From: Flavobacterium limnosediminis JC2902
Lineage (GTDB): Bacteria; Bacteroidota; Bacteroidia; Flavobacteriales; Flavobacteriaceae
Direction of reading: 5' to 3'
Length of the DNA: 64,000 bases
Assembly: GCF_000498535.1 (NCBI RefSeq)
Contig: NZ_AVGG01000019.1
Coordinates: 186,001 to 250,000 of the forward strand
The notes under the pieces were generated by a model, which was not told the origin of the DNA, ran no database searches, and saw only the letters and a list, made by a program, of their open reading frames with translations. Both the position numbers and the translations under genes were made by a program. This document shows positions 25,012-33,744 of the stretch, in pieces. How positions within the stretch are numbered: the stretch's first letter is position 1; the number at the start of each line of letters is the position of its first letter.

Positions 25012-27207
25012 ATGAAGCATCTATACGTTTTACTCTTCTTATTATCAGCAAAAATCAGTTGTTTTTCGCAAGAGAAAAATGAGACCGTTACCGTTGACAG
25101 TGTTTCATATTACCTGGAAGTTTCCAATTTCCACAAAAGCAGTTTCGATTACGATAAAGCGCTCACGTATGCCCGAAAAGCAAAACAGTATGCCACTAAA
25201 AAGAAACTTCAGAAAGAATTGGCAGACAGCCATCTTAGCATTGGCAGTATCTACGGCGAATTGGACAGACAGGACGAAGCTATCGAAAATTATATCCGAA
25301 GCATAACCATCTATAACAATTTAACCCCGTCATCAAACAGTGCATTCTGCTACTACAGTCTGGGACAAAGTTATCTGAAAAAAAACAATTTAAATCTTGC
25401 GGAAAACTATCTGAACAAGTCGATGGCAGAATATAAAACTGTAAATATTCCGGAAGCTCTCGATTTAATTGAACTTCAAAAAGGTATCGTCCAAAAAAGA
25501 AAAGGAAATACTGAAGGCGCTTTAAAAAAATTCAGATCAATCGCAACTAAAAACGATATCGAAACTCTTCCCGAAACCAAGGCAGAAGCCTATTTTGAAT
25601 TAGCGGAAATCGAAGCAGAAAAAGACCCACAATCTGCCATTGCAAATCTGGAAAAAGCATACACGATTTCCATTGAAGGCTATAATACAAACCAGAAACT
25701 ACGCATACTAAGACGATTAAGCGAGATGTTTGAAACCACTAAAAACATCAGCAAATCTCACTTCTATTTAAAAAAGTTTATCGTCATCCGCGATTCCATT
25801 TTTAATATCCGGACAAAAACAGCCAATGTACCCGCTTACGAAAGATACATCGCAACGGAGCAATTAAAAACCATTGACAAAACAAATCGCGAGAACAAAG
25901 CACAGGAAAAATCGATTAAATTCTCAAAGTTAATCAGTATCCTGAGTATTGCTTTAATCTCCATTTTATCCCTTTTGAGTCTTTCGCTTTACAAAAACAA
26001 TATTATCCGAACAAAAACAAATCAGCTCCTGAAAGACAAAAATCAGGAACTTGAGACCGAGAAAGAAAGAGCGGAAAAAGCGTCGAAGGCCCGTGCTGAA
26101 TTCCTTTCCACGGTAAGCCACGAATTGCGAACCCCATTGAACGCCATCAACGGTATTACGCATATATTAATTGAAGACAACCCGAAACCCAGTCAGATGA
26201 ATTACCTGAATTCACTGAAATTTTCAGGAAATTATCTTTTAACCTTCATCAACGACATACTTGAAATCAATCGTGTGGAATCTGACGTGGTTGAAGTGGA
26301 AAGTATCGACTTTGATTTAAGGGATCTGCTTGAAAATATCGTAGGGTCTTTCTCTGAAATCGCCAATAAAAACAAAACGGTTTACCATCTCGAAATTGAC
26401 GAAAAAATACCGTCCACTTTAATCGGTGATCCGACAAAATTATCACAGATTTTAATCAATCTGATCAACAACGCCATTAAGTTTACAACAAACGGAAATG
26501 TTTGGGTTTCAGCGGTGGTTAAAAAGGAAAAAGCAAATTCTGTCAGGATTCATTTTGAAGTACGCGATACCGGAATCGGAATTCCCAAAGAACGTATTGA
26601 CACAATTTTCGACAGCTTCACACAAGGTTCCGTGGAAATCAACCGAAAATACGGCGGCACCGGCCTTGGACTTGCAATCGTTAAAAGATTAGTAACCTTA
26701 TTGGGCGGCAAAATAAAACTGGACAGCGAAGAAGGCAAAGGTTCCCGATTCCATTTTGAGATAGCACTCCGCATAAGCGAGAAGAAAATAGACAAAAAAA
26801 TCGCTCCTGTTTATGATAACAAATGGCTGGAAGACAAAAAAATCCTTTTGGTTGAAGACAATAAAATCAATCAGATGATCACACAAAAGATGCTGGAAAG
26901 AAAGAAAATGCATTGCCATATCATCGAAAACGGAGAGGACGCAGTCGAACACATGCGTCAGAACACCTACGATTTGGTTTTGATGGACGTTCATCTTCCC
27001 GGCATTAACGGAACAATAGCGACGGAACTGATCCGAAAATTCAACCAGGACACACCTATAGTTGCTCTTACAGCTATTTCATTGGATGAAAACAAGGAAA
27101 TGCTACTCTCTTTCGGAATGAATGATGTGATCACAAAACCGTTTGATCCCGAGAAATTCTATGAGGTTATCGCAACCACCATCCATCAAAATATCAATAC
27201 TGAATAA
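25012..27207 (+). CDS. TPR-containing hybrid sensor histidine kinase
   Basis: A 731-residue (from this start) two-component protein. A signal peptide (MKHLYVLLFLLSAKISCFS) is followed by periplasmic TPR-like repeats (about residues 25-290), a transmembrane helix near residue 310, a short coiled coil, HisKA with FLSTVSHELRTPLNAI (phospho-His), and HATPase with LINLINNAIKFT, DTGIGIPKERID and GGTGLGLAIV. A receiver domain ends the protein, with LLVEDNKINQ, phospho-Asp in LVLMDVHLPGI and the LTA..K pattern (VALTAIS, ITKPFDPEKF). No separate response regulator or DNA-binding output is nearby. The 3' end overlaps the convergent purine phosphorylase gene by 14 bases. Confidence 0.9.
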   Translation: MKHLYVLLFLLSAKISCFSQEKNETVTVDSVSYYLEVSNFHKSSFDYDKALTYARKAKQYATKKKLQKELADSHLSIGSIYGELDRQDEAIENYIRSITIYNNLTPSSNSAFCYYSLGQSYLKKNNLNLAENYLNKSMAEYKTVNIPEALDLIELQKGIVQKRKGNTEGALKKFRSIATKNDIETLPETKAEAYFELAEIEAEKDPQSAIANLEKAYTISIEGYNTNQKLRILRRLSEMFETTKNISKSHFYLKKFIVIRDSIFNIRTKTANVPAYERYIATEQLKTIDKTNRENKAQEKSIKFSKLISILSIALISILSLLSLSLYKNNIIRTKTNQLLKDKNQELETEKERAEKASKARAEFLSTVSHELRTPLNAINGITHILIEDNPKPSQMNYLNSLKFSGNYLLTFINDILEINRVESDVVEVESIDFDLRDLLENIVGSFSEIANKNKTVYHLEIDEKIPSTLIGDPTKLSQILINLINNAIKFTTNGNVWVSAVVKKEKANSVRIHFEVRDTGIGIPKERIDTIFDSFTQGSVEINRKYGGTGLGLAIVKRLVTLLGGKIKLDSEEGKGSRFHFEIALRISEKKIDKKIAPVYDNKWLEDKKILLVEDNKINQMITQKMLERKKMHCHIIENGEDAVEHMRQNTYDLVLMDVHLPGINGTIATELIRKFNQDTPIVALTAISLDENKEMLLSFGMNDVITKPFDPEKFYEVIATTIHQNINTE

Positions 27208-28006
27208 TCAGGTTTTTAATTAGGGTTCTGACTTTGGGCTCTGCTTCTTTGGCGGCTTCCAGAACTTCAGTATGCGTGATTGTCCCGATACTCTCTTCGT
27301 CACCCATATCGGTAATCACCGAAACACCGAATGTTTCCAGTTCCATATGACGAGCTACGATAACTTCCGGAACCGTTGACATCCCGACACAGTCACAGCC
27401 CAAGGCTTTTACCATTCTGTATTCGGCCAGAGTTTCAAATGTTGGCCCTTGCAATCCGAGATAAACCCCTTCCTGCAAAACAATATTTAATGACTGCGCT
27501 ATTTCTTTTGCCTTAACAATCATTCTCCTGCTGTACGGCTCGCTCATGTTTACGAAACGGGGCCCAAAACGCTCGTCATTTTTCCCGCGAAGCGGATGTT
27601 CCGGCATCATGTTCACGTGATCCTTTATAACAACAATGGATCCAACCTTATAATTCGGATTTACCCCTCCGGAAGCATTCGACACAATGAGTTTTTCAAT
27701 CCCTAAAAATTTCATCACACGAACGGGAAACGTTACCTGCTTCATATCATATCCTTCATAAAAATGAAAACGACCCTGCATGGCAACCACCTTTTTTCCT
27801 TCGATGGTTCCGAAAACCAAAGCGCCTTTATGCCCTTCCACAGTGGAAACAGGGAAATTCGGGATTTCCTCATAAGGTAAAGTATACTCAATTTCCATAT
27901 CGGAAGTAAATCCACCCAAACCCGAGCCTAAAATAACACCATATTCCGGTGTAAAACCCGTTGCTGCTTTTATGAAACTAACGGTTTCCTGTACTTGTTC
28001 CCACAT
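27194..28006 (-). CDS. Purine-nucleoside phosphorylase (trimeric, PNP-I)
   Basis: This 270-residue protein is a trimeric-type purine nucleoside phosphorylase that splits inosine/guanosine with phosphate. Family motifs are YGVILGSGLGGF near residue 23, the phosphate/ribose site MQGRFHFYEGY near residue 75, VSNASGGVNPNYKVGSIVVIKDHVN (about 112-136), and the base-binding GPTFETLAEYRM near residue 190, followed by GMSTVPEVIVARH. The C-terminal MGDEES region holds an Asp where inosine/guanosine enzymes carry Asn, so the base preference is uncertain. lpxK lies upstream on the same strand and its 3' end overlaps by 29 bases. Confidence 0.93.
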   Translation of the reverse strand: MWEQVQETVSFIKAATGFTPEYGVILGSGLGGFTSDMEIEYTLPYEEIPNFPVSTVEGHKGALVFGTIEGKKVVAMQGRFHFYEGYDMKQVTFPVRVMKFLGIEKLIVSNASGGVNPNYKVGSIVVIKDHVNMMPEHPLRGKNDERFGPRFVNMSEPYSRRMIVKAKEIAQSLNIVLQEGVYLGLQGPTFETLAEYRMVKALGCDCVGMSTVPEVIVARHMELETFGVSVITDMGDEESIGTITHTEVLEAAKEAEPKVRTLIKNLIIQY

Positions 28007-29003
28007 AATTCAAAATTATTTTATCAAAAACGGCACTGTCATTCAGAAACGAACTTTTTATAGGCAAATAAAACAACTGCTCCTTTGGCAATTTCCCTTT
28101 CAAACGGACAAAATCCTTTTCGGTTGTAATGATGATGTTGTTTTTTGCTTTTGTTTTAATCGCTTCGATATCCCGTTGTGTAAAGTCGTGATGGTCCGGA
28201 AAAACCAAAGTTTCGGTTTTTGCATCCTGCAGATACTCAAAAAAAGGTTCAGGTTTTGCAATTCCGGCCAGAAGCAATTTATCGGCTCCCGCTAATTCTT
28301 CCATCAGGAGTTGCTTCTCTTCCGAATAAACACAACCGTCATATTCAATACAGGTAAAAAACACCTGCTGGTGCTTCGCTGGTTTCAGTCGGAATTTAAT
28401 TGCATCCTGTTGCTTCGCGGATAACTGCGGCGGACATTTAGTAACCACGATAACATCGGCACGATCAGCCCCACTCCTGCTTTCCCTTAGATTTCCGGCA
28501 GGTAGTATCAAATCATCACAATACAAATCATTATAAGCCGTCAGCAGGATGTAAAAACCCGCTTTTACCTTCCGGTGCTGAAAAGCGTCGTCCAGTAAAA
28601 TAACCTCCGGCGCATTGTCTTGTGAAAGCAACTGCGTTATTCCATTTATCCTGTTCGCGTCTACTGCCACCTGAATAGATGGGAATTTCTGATAAAACTG
28701 ATACGGTTCATCACCCAGAATCCCGGCATCGGAAGTCGCATCGGCCAAAACAAAACCTTCCGATTTTCGTTTGTAACCACGGCTTAGCGTCGAAATTTTA
28801 TGGTTTTCAGACAATAATCGGATTAAATACTCAATCTGGGGTGTTTTACCTGTTCCGCCAACACTCAAATTACCAACAGCAATAACCGGCAGATCAAACG
28901 CAACCGATTTCAGAATTCCTTTATCAAACAAAATATTGCGAACGGAAGTTACAAAGCCATACAAAACAGCAAACGGAAAGAGTATTTTACGAAGAAAATT
29001 CAT
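27978..29003 (-). CDS. lpxK: Tetraacyldisaccharide 4'-kinase
   Basis: LpxK phosphorylates the 4' position of the lipid A disaccharide at the inner membrane. The protein has an N-terminal membrane-associated helix (KILFPFAVLYGFVTSV), the P-loop VGNLSVGGTGKTPQIEYL (about residues 43-60), LSRGYKRKSEGF, GDEPYQF and DDAFQHRKV (DD-H motif). I start at the ATG at 29003, giving 341 residues. The longer frame to 29144 adds 47 codons that read through a degenerate ATCTAAGAAAGTC tandem repeat and have no family counterpart. Translation with the purine phosphorylase gene downstream is overlapped. Confidence 0.93.
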   Translation of the reverse strand: MNFLRKILFPFAVLYGFVTSVRNILFDKGILKSVAFDLPVIAVGNLSVGGTGKTPQIEYLIRLLSENHKISTLSRGYKRKSEGFVLADATSDAGILGDEPYQFYQKFPSIQVAVDANRINGITQLLSQDNAPEVILLDDAFQHRKVKAGFYILLTAYNDLYCDDLILPAGNLRESRSGADRADVIVVTKCPPQLSAKQQDAIKFRLKPAKHQQVFFTCIEYDGCVYSEEKQLLMEELAGADKLLLAGIAKPEPFFEYLQDAKTETLVFPDHHDFTQRDIEAIKTKAKNNIIITTEKDFVRLKGKLPKEQLFYLPIKSSFLNDSAVFDKIILNYVGTSTGNR

Positions 29004-29098
29004 AATACGAATGTAGCTATTTTTTAGCTTTTTGAGAAAAGTTCTTACTAAATTCGTTACTTTGTAATGGTGATGTGGATTTGTGGATTTGGTTATTT

Positions 29099-29193
29099 GA
29101 TATCTAAACAATCTAAGAAAGTCTAACCATCTAAGAAAATCCAAAAATCTAAGAAGTCTAAAAATCTAAGAAAGTCCAACAATCTAACAATCA
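29099..29193. repeat. Degenerate AATCTAAGAAAGTC tandem repeat
   Basis: About five or six imperfect copies of a 14-17 base unit (AATCTAAGAAAGTCTAACC, then variants) fill the gap between lpxK and the Nif3-like gene and run up to the latter's ATG at 29197. The copies differ by small substitutions and indels. Confidence 0.7.
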
Positions 29194-29196
29194 AAT

Positions 29197-30312
29197 ATGC
29201 AGATAAAAGAAATCCTTTCCGTTTTAGAAGAAATGGCGCCTTTGGCTTATGCCGAAGATTTTGACAATGTCGGCCTATTGGTTGGCGATGCTAATACCGA
29301 AGCCACCGGTGTTTTGGTTTGTCACGATGCCCTGGAATCGGTTATTGACGAAGCCGTTTCAAAGAAATGCAATCTGATCGTTTGCTTCCATCCTATTTTA
29401 TTTTCGGGACTGAAGAAAATCACCGGGAAAAATTATGTGGAGCGCGCTGTCATCAAAGCGATTAAAAACGACATTGCCATTTATGCCGTTCACACCGCAC
29501 TGGACAACCATAAACAAGGTGTCAACAAAATTTTTTGCAATGCCTTGGGCTTAATCAACACCAAAATCCTGATTCCGAAACAAAATTTCATTCAGAAACT
29601 GGTCACCTATACCATCCCAGAAAACGTAGAAGAACTGCGCAATGCGTTGTTTGATGCCGGAGCGGGGAAAATAGGTAATTATGAAGACTGTAGTTTCAAT
29701 TCGAAAGGCATCGGAACCTACATGGGCAACGAAGAAAGCAATCCCGAAATTGGCGAGCGCTTCGAATTTGTGGAAAATGAAGAGATTAAAATTGAAGTTA
29801 TTTTTGAAAAACATTTACAGTCAAAAATTCTGAAAGCTCTTTTTACGACTCATGTTTACGAAGAAGTTGCCTATGAAATTTATGATTTACAAAACGCGCA
29901 TCAGAATATCGGATTGGGTATGATTGGCGAATTACCTCAAGAGATGAATGAGACCGATTTTCTCAAATTCGTAAAAGAAAAAATAGATTGCGGTGGCATT
30001 CGTCACAGTCAGTTTTTAAATAAATCAATAAAAAAAGTGGCTGTTTTAGGTGGTTCAGGAAGTTTTGCCATAAAAAACGCCATTGCTTCCGGAGCCGATG
30101 CTTTTCTTACGGCCGATTTAAAATACCATCAGTTTTATGAAGCCGAAAATAAACTATTATTAGCCGATATCGGACATTTTGAAAGTGAAAGGTTTACAAA
30201 AAACCATATAGTTGACTATCTTACGAAAAAAATTAGTAATTTTGCACCTTCGTCGCCTTTTGGCGGGATCATTTTATCGCAAGAAAATACAAATCCAGTT
30301 AAGTACTTTTAA
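29197..30312 (+). CDS. Nif3-like dinuclear metal centre hexameric protein
   Basis: A 371-residue NIF3/YbgI/YqfO-family protein. The metal-binding motifs are split across the chain as expected: AYAEDFDNVGLLVGD near residue 18, CFHPILFSGLKKITG near residue 68, YAVHTALDNHKQGVN near residue 98, and DIGHFESERFTKNHIV near residue 325. Residues of about 125-235 form the extra PII/CutA-like domain of the long YqfO type. Homologues are toroidal hexamers with two metals per subunit. The activity is unsettled; GTP cyclohydrolase claims are now doubted. The gene immediately downstream (3-base gap) encodes a coiled-coil protein, a neighbour recalled from many genomes. Confidence 0.9.
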   Translation: MQIKEILSVLEEMAPLAYAEDFDNVGLLVGDANTEATGVLVCHDALESVIDEAVSKKCNLIVCFHPILFSGLKKITGKNYVERAVIKAIKNDIAIYAVHTALDNHKQGVNKIFCNALGLINTKILIPKQNFIQKLVTYTIPENVEELRNALFDAGAGKIGNYEDCSFNSKGIGTYMGNEESNPEIGERFEFVENEEIKIEVIFEKHLQSKILKALFTTHVYEEVAYEIYDLQNAHQNIGLGMIGELPQEMNETDFLKFVKEKIDCGGIRHSQFLNKSIKKVAVLGGSGSFAIKNAIASGADAFLTADLKYHQFYEAENKLLLADIGHFESERFTKNHIVDYLTKKISNFAPSSPFGGIILSQENTNPVKYF

Positions 30313-30315
30313 AAT

Positions 30316-31095
30316 ATGGCAAACATCAAAGAACTAAGTGTAGAAGAAAAATTAAGAGCTCTTTATGATTTACAGCTAATCGATTCAAGAATCGATGAAA
30401 TCAGAAATGTTAGAGGTGAACTACCTTTAGAAGTGGAAGATTTAGAAGATGAAGTAGCAGGATTAAGCACTCGTTTAGATAAATTAAAAGGTGATTTAGA
30501 TACTATCGAAGAGCAAATCAAAGAAAAGAAAAATGCTATCGAAGGTCATAAAGAATCGATCAAAAAATATTCGAACCAACAAAAAGAAGTTCGTAACAAC
30601 AGAGAATTCAACGCTTTAACAAAAGAAGTTGAGTTTCAGGAACTGGAAATTCAATTAGCTGAGAAGCACATTAAAGAAATGAAAGCTTCCATCGAGCACA
30701 AAAAAGTGGTTTTAGGTGAAACTAAAGAAAAATTAGACGCGAAACAAAACCATTTAAAGCACAAAAAAGCAGAATTAAGCGCTATCATGTCAGAAACTGA
30801 AAAAGAAGAAAACTTCTTATCAGGTAAGTCAGATGAGTTCCGCGGACAAATCGAAGAGCGTTTATTAGGTGCTTACGACAGAATCCGTACAAGCGTTAGA
30901 AACGGCTTAGCAGTTGTATCTATAGAGCGTGGTGCTTCTGCAGGATCGTTTTTTACGATTCCGCCGCAAACGCAAATGGAAATTGCTTCCAGAAAGAAAA
31001 TCATCACCGATGAGCACAGTGGAAGAATTTTAGTAGACAGCGCTTTGGCTGACGAAGAAAAAGACAAAATTCAGCAATTATTTGCTAAATTATAA
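30316..31095 (+). CDS. Coiled-coil protein of the C4-type zinc-ribbon (DUF164) family, cysteines lost
   Basis: A 259-residue protein with a long coiled coil (about residues 30-180, heptads with SIKKYSNQQKEVRNNREFNAL) and a C-terminal zinc-ribbon-shaped domain. The family normally has two CxxC pairs at the positions filled here by GASAGSF and TDEHSGR; no cysteine remains, while the surrounding PPQTQMEI and GRILVD are conserved. So the fold may be kept but zinc binding is not expected. The family is linked to Nif3-like genes and to RNA or nucleotide functions only by context. A terminator follows the stop codon directly. Confidence 0.85.
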   Translation: MANIKELSVEEKLRALYDLQLIDSRIDEIRNVRGELPLEVEDLEDEVAGLSTRLDKLKGDLDTIEEQIKEKKNAIEGHKESIKKYSNQQKEVRNNREFNALTKEVEFQELEIQLAEKHIKEMKASIEHKKVVLGETKEKLDAKQNHLKHKKAELSAIMSETEKEENFLSGKSDEFRGQIEERLLGAYDRIRTSVRNGLAVVSIERGASAGSFFTIPPQTQMEIASRKKIITDEHSGRILVDSALADEEKDKIQQLFAKL

Positions 31096-31102
31096 GTAAC
31101 TT

Positions 31103-31129
31103 AAAGCTTCCAAACGGAAGCTTTTTTTT
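31103..31129 (+). terminator. Terminator hairpin abutting the next ATG
   Basis: AAAGCTTCC pairs with GGAAGCTTT around AAAC, and a T-run ends at 31129. The next gene's ATG is at 31130. Confidence 0.88.
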
Positions 31130-31984
31130 ATGGAACTCATCAACAAAATAGCATATTTCACTTTAACAAAATCCATCGGGTTATACATTAACCTGGTGAG
31201 TTATATTTTTCCGAAAAAAGCAGCCCGGTTAGCATACAAATTCTTCACGCAGCCTCGGGAGGGTAAATTACTCCCAAATGCCATTCCTGATATTTTGAAA
31301 GAAGCCGAACAGGAAGTACTCTTTCACGAGGAAAACAGTATTCAAACTTATACATGGAAAGGCAACGAAACCAAAATTTTACTGGTTCACGGATGGGAAA
31401 GCAATGCTTCACGATGGGAACAGTTTATCAATTACTTCCGGAAATCGAAAAGCACGATCATTGCATTGGACGGCCCGGGTCAGGGACTTTCGAGCGGAGT
31501 TGAGTTTAACATTCCGCAATACGCAAAACATGTTAATGCATTGGTGGAAAGATTCCAGCCACAATTTATCATCGGACATTCGATGGGAGGTGCTGCCTGC
31601 TTGTATTATCAATTCAAATACAACAATCCCATTTTAGAGAAAATGGTCATTTTAGGAGCTCCGAGCGAGTTTGAAATTCTATTGAACAATTACAAAAGAA
31701 CCATCAGTCTCAATGAAAAAACCTTTCAGTTGCTGACCGAGAAGTTTACGGAACGCTTCAAAATTTCTCCTTCTGAATTTTCGGGAAAAAAATTCGCCTC
31801 AACTTTCAACCTAAAAGGATTGATAGCACACGATATTGATGACGATGTGGTTGCTTTTAACGAAGGGAAAGAAATTGCCAAAGCATGGAAATCGGCTAAA
31901 TTCATTGAAACTAAAGGATTGGGACACAGTTTACACGACGAAAATTTGTATCAGAAAATCAACAATTTCCTGTTTGAGGAATAG
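31130..31984 (+). CDS. Alpha/beta-fold hydrolase
   Basis: A 284-residue serine hydrolase of the alpha/beta fold. The oxyanion motif LLVHGWESNASRW is near residue 85, IALDGPGQGLSSG near residue 114, the nucleophile elbow IIGHSMGGAAC near residue 146 (Ser in GHSMG), and the catalytic His in GLGHSLHDE near residue 263. An N-terminal hydrophobic stretch (FTLTKSIGLYINLVSYIFP) could associate with the membrane. The substrate is unknown. The start codon directly follows the T-run of a terminator; no later Met is available before the core, so the start is probably right. The 3' end faces the T9SS protease gene with a 2-base gap. Confidence 0.85.
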   Translation: MELINKIAYFTLTKSIGLYINLVSYIFPKKAARLAYKFFTQPREGKLLPNAIPDILKEAEQEVLFHEENSIQTYTWKGNETKILLVHGWESNASRWEQFINYFRKSKSTIIALDGPGQGLSSGVEFNIPQYAKHVNALVERFQPQFIIGHSMGGAACLYYQFKYNNPILEKMVILGAPSEFEILLNNYKRTISLNEKTFQLLTEKFTERFKISPSEFSGKKFASTFNLKGLIAHDIDDDVVAFNEGKEIAKAWKSAKFIETKGLGHSLHDENLYQKINNFLFEE

Positions 31985-31986
31985 TA

Positions 31987-33651
31987 TCAGCGCTTAATGA
32001 TTTTTTGGGTATGGGTTCTTTTTCCGCTGGTTACCTTCACAAAATAGATCCCCTGAGAAAGTTTTTCAGCAGAATACTCGTTATATCCCGACACCACTGT
32101 TTGTTCCATAACTTTTTGCCCTAAAGCCGTATACACTTCTAACCTGGAATTGGCATCAACCGATTGCGGAATTATAACCTTCAAATGATCAGACACCGGA
32201 TTGGGAAATACCGTAAAAGCCACATCTTCATTTTCGGACACACTCAAATTCTGATTGATTTGCAAAATGGCAGCCTGCATGTTAGGTAGCGGTCCTATAT
32301 TTCCTGCGACTCCTGTTCCTTGCGGAATCCCGGTAGTCTGCAATAATTGGCGCATCGCTGTCGGACTCATATAATTTCCGGTAAGACTGTGATAATAAGA
32401 CTGCAGCACAACCACACAGGAAGCCACTATCGGTGTGGCCGAACTCGTTCCTGAAAAATTGGTGTAACCCTGATTAAAATCACCTCCAATCATCACCAAA
32501 TTACCTGTTCCGCACGCGCGAACGTTAACACCCCACCCCTGAACATCCACACGGGAACCATAGGTACTGTACGACAATCGGTTGTGCAAAAGGTTATCAG
32601 AACCGGCACCGACTATAATAGCCCCCGAGTTTCCTCTTGCCATATAAGATGCATAATAAGCCGAATCAAGATTCTGATTTCCGTTAGCGGCCGCTTCCAC
32701 AATAAGAATTCCAGCATCGGTAGCGGCTTTGGTCAGATCCCAAATCGGATTATCAAATTCGGCCGGAACATAATTATTGCTTTGGCCGTATGCCTGCATC
32801 TCATAAACAATCACATCACCCCCTGGCTGAGAATTGGCAATAGCCTGAGTAACTGCATTTACCCTGTTATATCCGCTTTGTTGCCATTCGGGAAACAATA
32901 TCATCTCCGTCGCACCATAAGCCATTCCGGAAATTCCGTACGCTCCCTTATCCGCATACATGATCCCGAAAACTGATGTTCCGTGTTCTGTGTACGAAGG
33001 TGTGGCACTGGTGGAAATGTTCATTCCTGTGGCAATAAAAGCATTTTTATCTACTAATTCTTCGTGATTTTTATTAAACCCATACTCGACATCACGAATC
33101 CGGATTCCGGTTCCGATCTGACCTAATCCCCAGGCATAACGCATGTTCACTCCCGGATTGGCATCCAGATATGTCTGATTCGCTTCATAGTCTGGTGTTA
33201 CCGGAGCAATATCATTAGGAGGCGGAATCGGCTGTAAAGGCATTAAACTGCAATAAATAACCTCATCAAGTTCCTCAAGACGCGTTGCCAACTCAAATAA
33301 TCGCTCATTGGAAGGATTGTCCGCTACAATCTTAAGAATATTCCGCAATCGCAAAACCGACTTCCCATCGTGACCGTTTTGTAAAGCCGATTTATAAAGC
33401 AGTTCTGTTTTTTCATCAGAAATGGCAATTCCTTTCTGAAAACGAATACCGAATTCGTCTGCCAGTCGCTCAATCCCATCAATTTGCAAAAGTACTTTCA
33501 GATAATCTTCATCCTCAAGCACAACGGATTCGGAAAAAGAGACATAAAGCTCGTGCTGATGGGTATCGGGAGCCAGATGAAATTCGCCTTTTCTGTTTTG
33601 AGCAAAAAGGGACATGCTGAAAAATATAAGCAGGAGTAGTGTTTTTTTCAA
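31987..33651 (-). CDS. Secreted S8 (subtilisin-like) peptidase with T9SS type A sorting domain
   Basis: A 554-residue secreted subtilase. A signal peptide (MKKTLLLLIFFSMSLFAQ) is followed by a propeptide region, then the triad: Asp in RIRDVEYGFNKNHEEL, His in TEHGTSVFGIMYA, and Ser in FSGTSSATPIVAS. The last 75 or so residues are a Por-type C-terminal sorting domain (FPNPVSDHLKV, LEVYTALGQKV, LSQGIYFVKV), which sends cargo through the type IX secretion system. I start at TTG 33651, since it gives a clean signal peptide. The longer frame begins at another TTG (33675), which overlaps the TATCTTTG promoter box and so cannot be translated from that transcript. Confidence 0.88.
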   Translation of the reverse strand: MKKTLLLLIFFSMSLFAQNRKGEFHLAPDTHQHELYVSFSESVVLEDEDYLKVLLQIDGIERLADEFGIRFQKGIAISDEKTELLYKSALQNGHDGKSVLRLRNILKIVADNPSNERLFELATRLEELDEVIYCSLMPLQPIPPPNDIAPVTPDYEANQTYLDANPGVNMRYAWGLGQIGTGIRIRDVEYGFNKNHEELVDKNAFIATGMNISTSATPSYTEHGTSVFGIMYADKGAYGISGMAYGATEMILFPEWQQSGYNRVNAVTQAIANSQPGGDVIVYEMQAYGQSNNYVPAEFDNPIWDLTKAATDAGILIVEAAANGNQNLDSAYYASYMARGNSGAIIVGAGSDNLLHNRLSYSTYGSRVDVQGWGVNVRACGTGNLVMIGGDFNQGYTNFSGTSSATPIVASCVVVLQSYYHSLTGNYMSPTAMRQLLQTTGIPQGTGVAGNIGPLPNMQAAILQINQNLSVSENEDVAFTVFPNPVSDHLKVIIPQSVDANSRLEVYTALGQKVMEQTVVSGYNEYSAEKLSQGIYFVKVTSGKRTHTQKIIKR

Positions 33652-33672
33652 TCTGATAGTAAATTTGAATTT

Positions 33673-33680
33673 CAAAGATA
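33673..33680 (-). promoter_or_regulatory. -7 box for the S8 peptidase
   Basis: On the minus strand this reads TATCTTTG, an exact TAnnTTTG, 21 bases before the TTG start chosen at 33651. It decides the start because it overlaps the longer ORF's first codon. Confidence 0.5.
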
Positions 33681-33732
33681 TAAAAAAGATAATCCATTAT
33701 AATTCAAAGAATGCTAGTATTTAAATAAGTGT

Positions 33733-33740
33733 TATTTTTG
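33733..33740 (+). promoter_or_regulatory. rluF: -7 box for rluF, close to its ATG
   Basis: TATTTTTG is an exact TAnnTTTG ending four bases before the ATG (33745), so the transcript would start at or next to the start codon. No -33 TTTG is seen. Confidence 0.4.
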
Positions 33741-33744
33741 CAGC

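Noticed and set aside
27606-27625. Riboswitch or FMN-type element near ribH and murB
   Set aside because: The gaps upstream of these genes contain only short spacers and repeats; no conserved aptamer sequence was seen.
29004-29144. Longer lpxK start
   Set aside because: The 47 extra codons are translated tandem repeat with no counterpart in LpxK proteins.
29099-29193. CRISPR-like array
   Set aside because: Units are adjacent with no spacers of constant length and diverge from each other; no cas gene is in the window.
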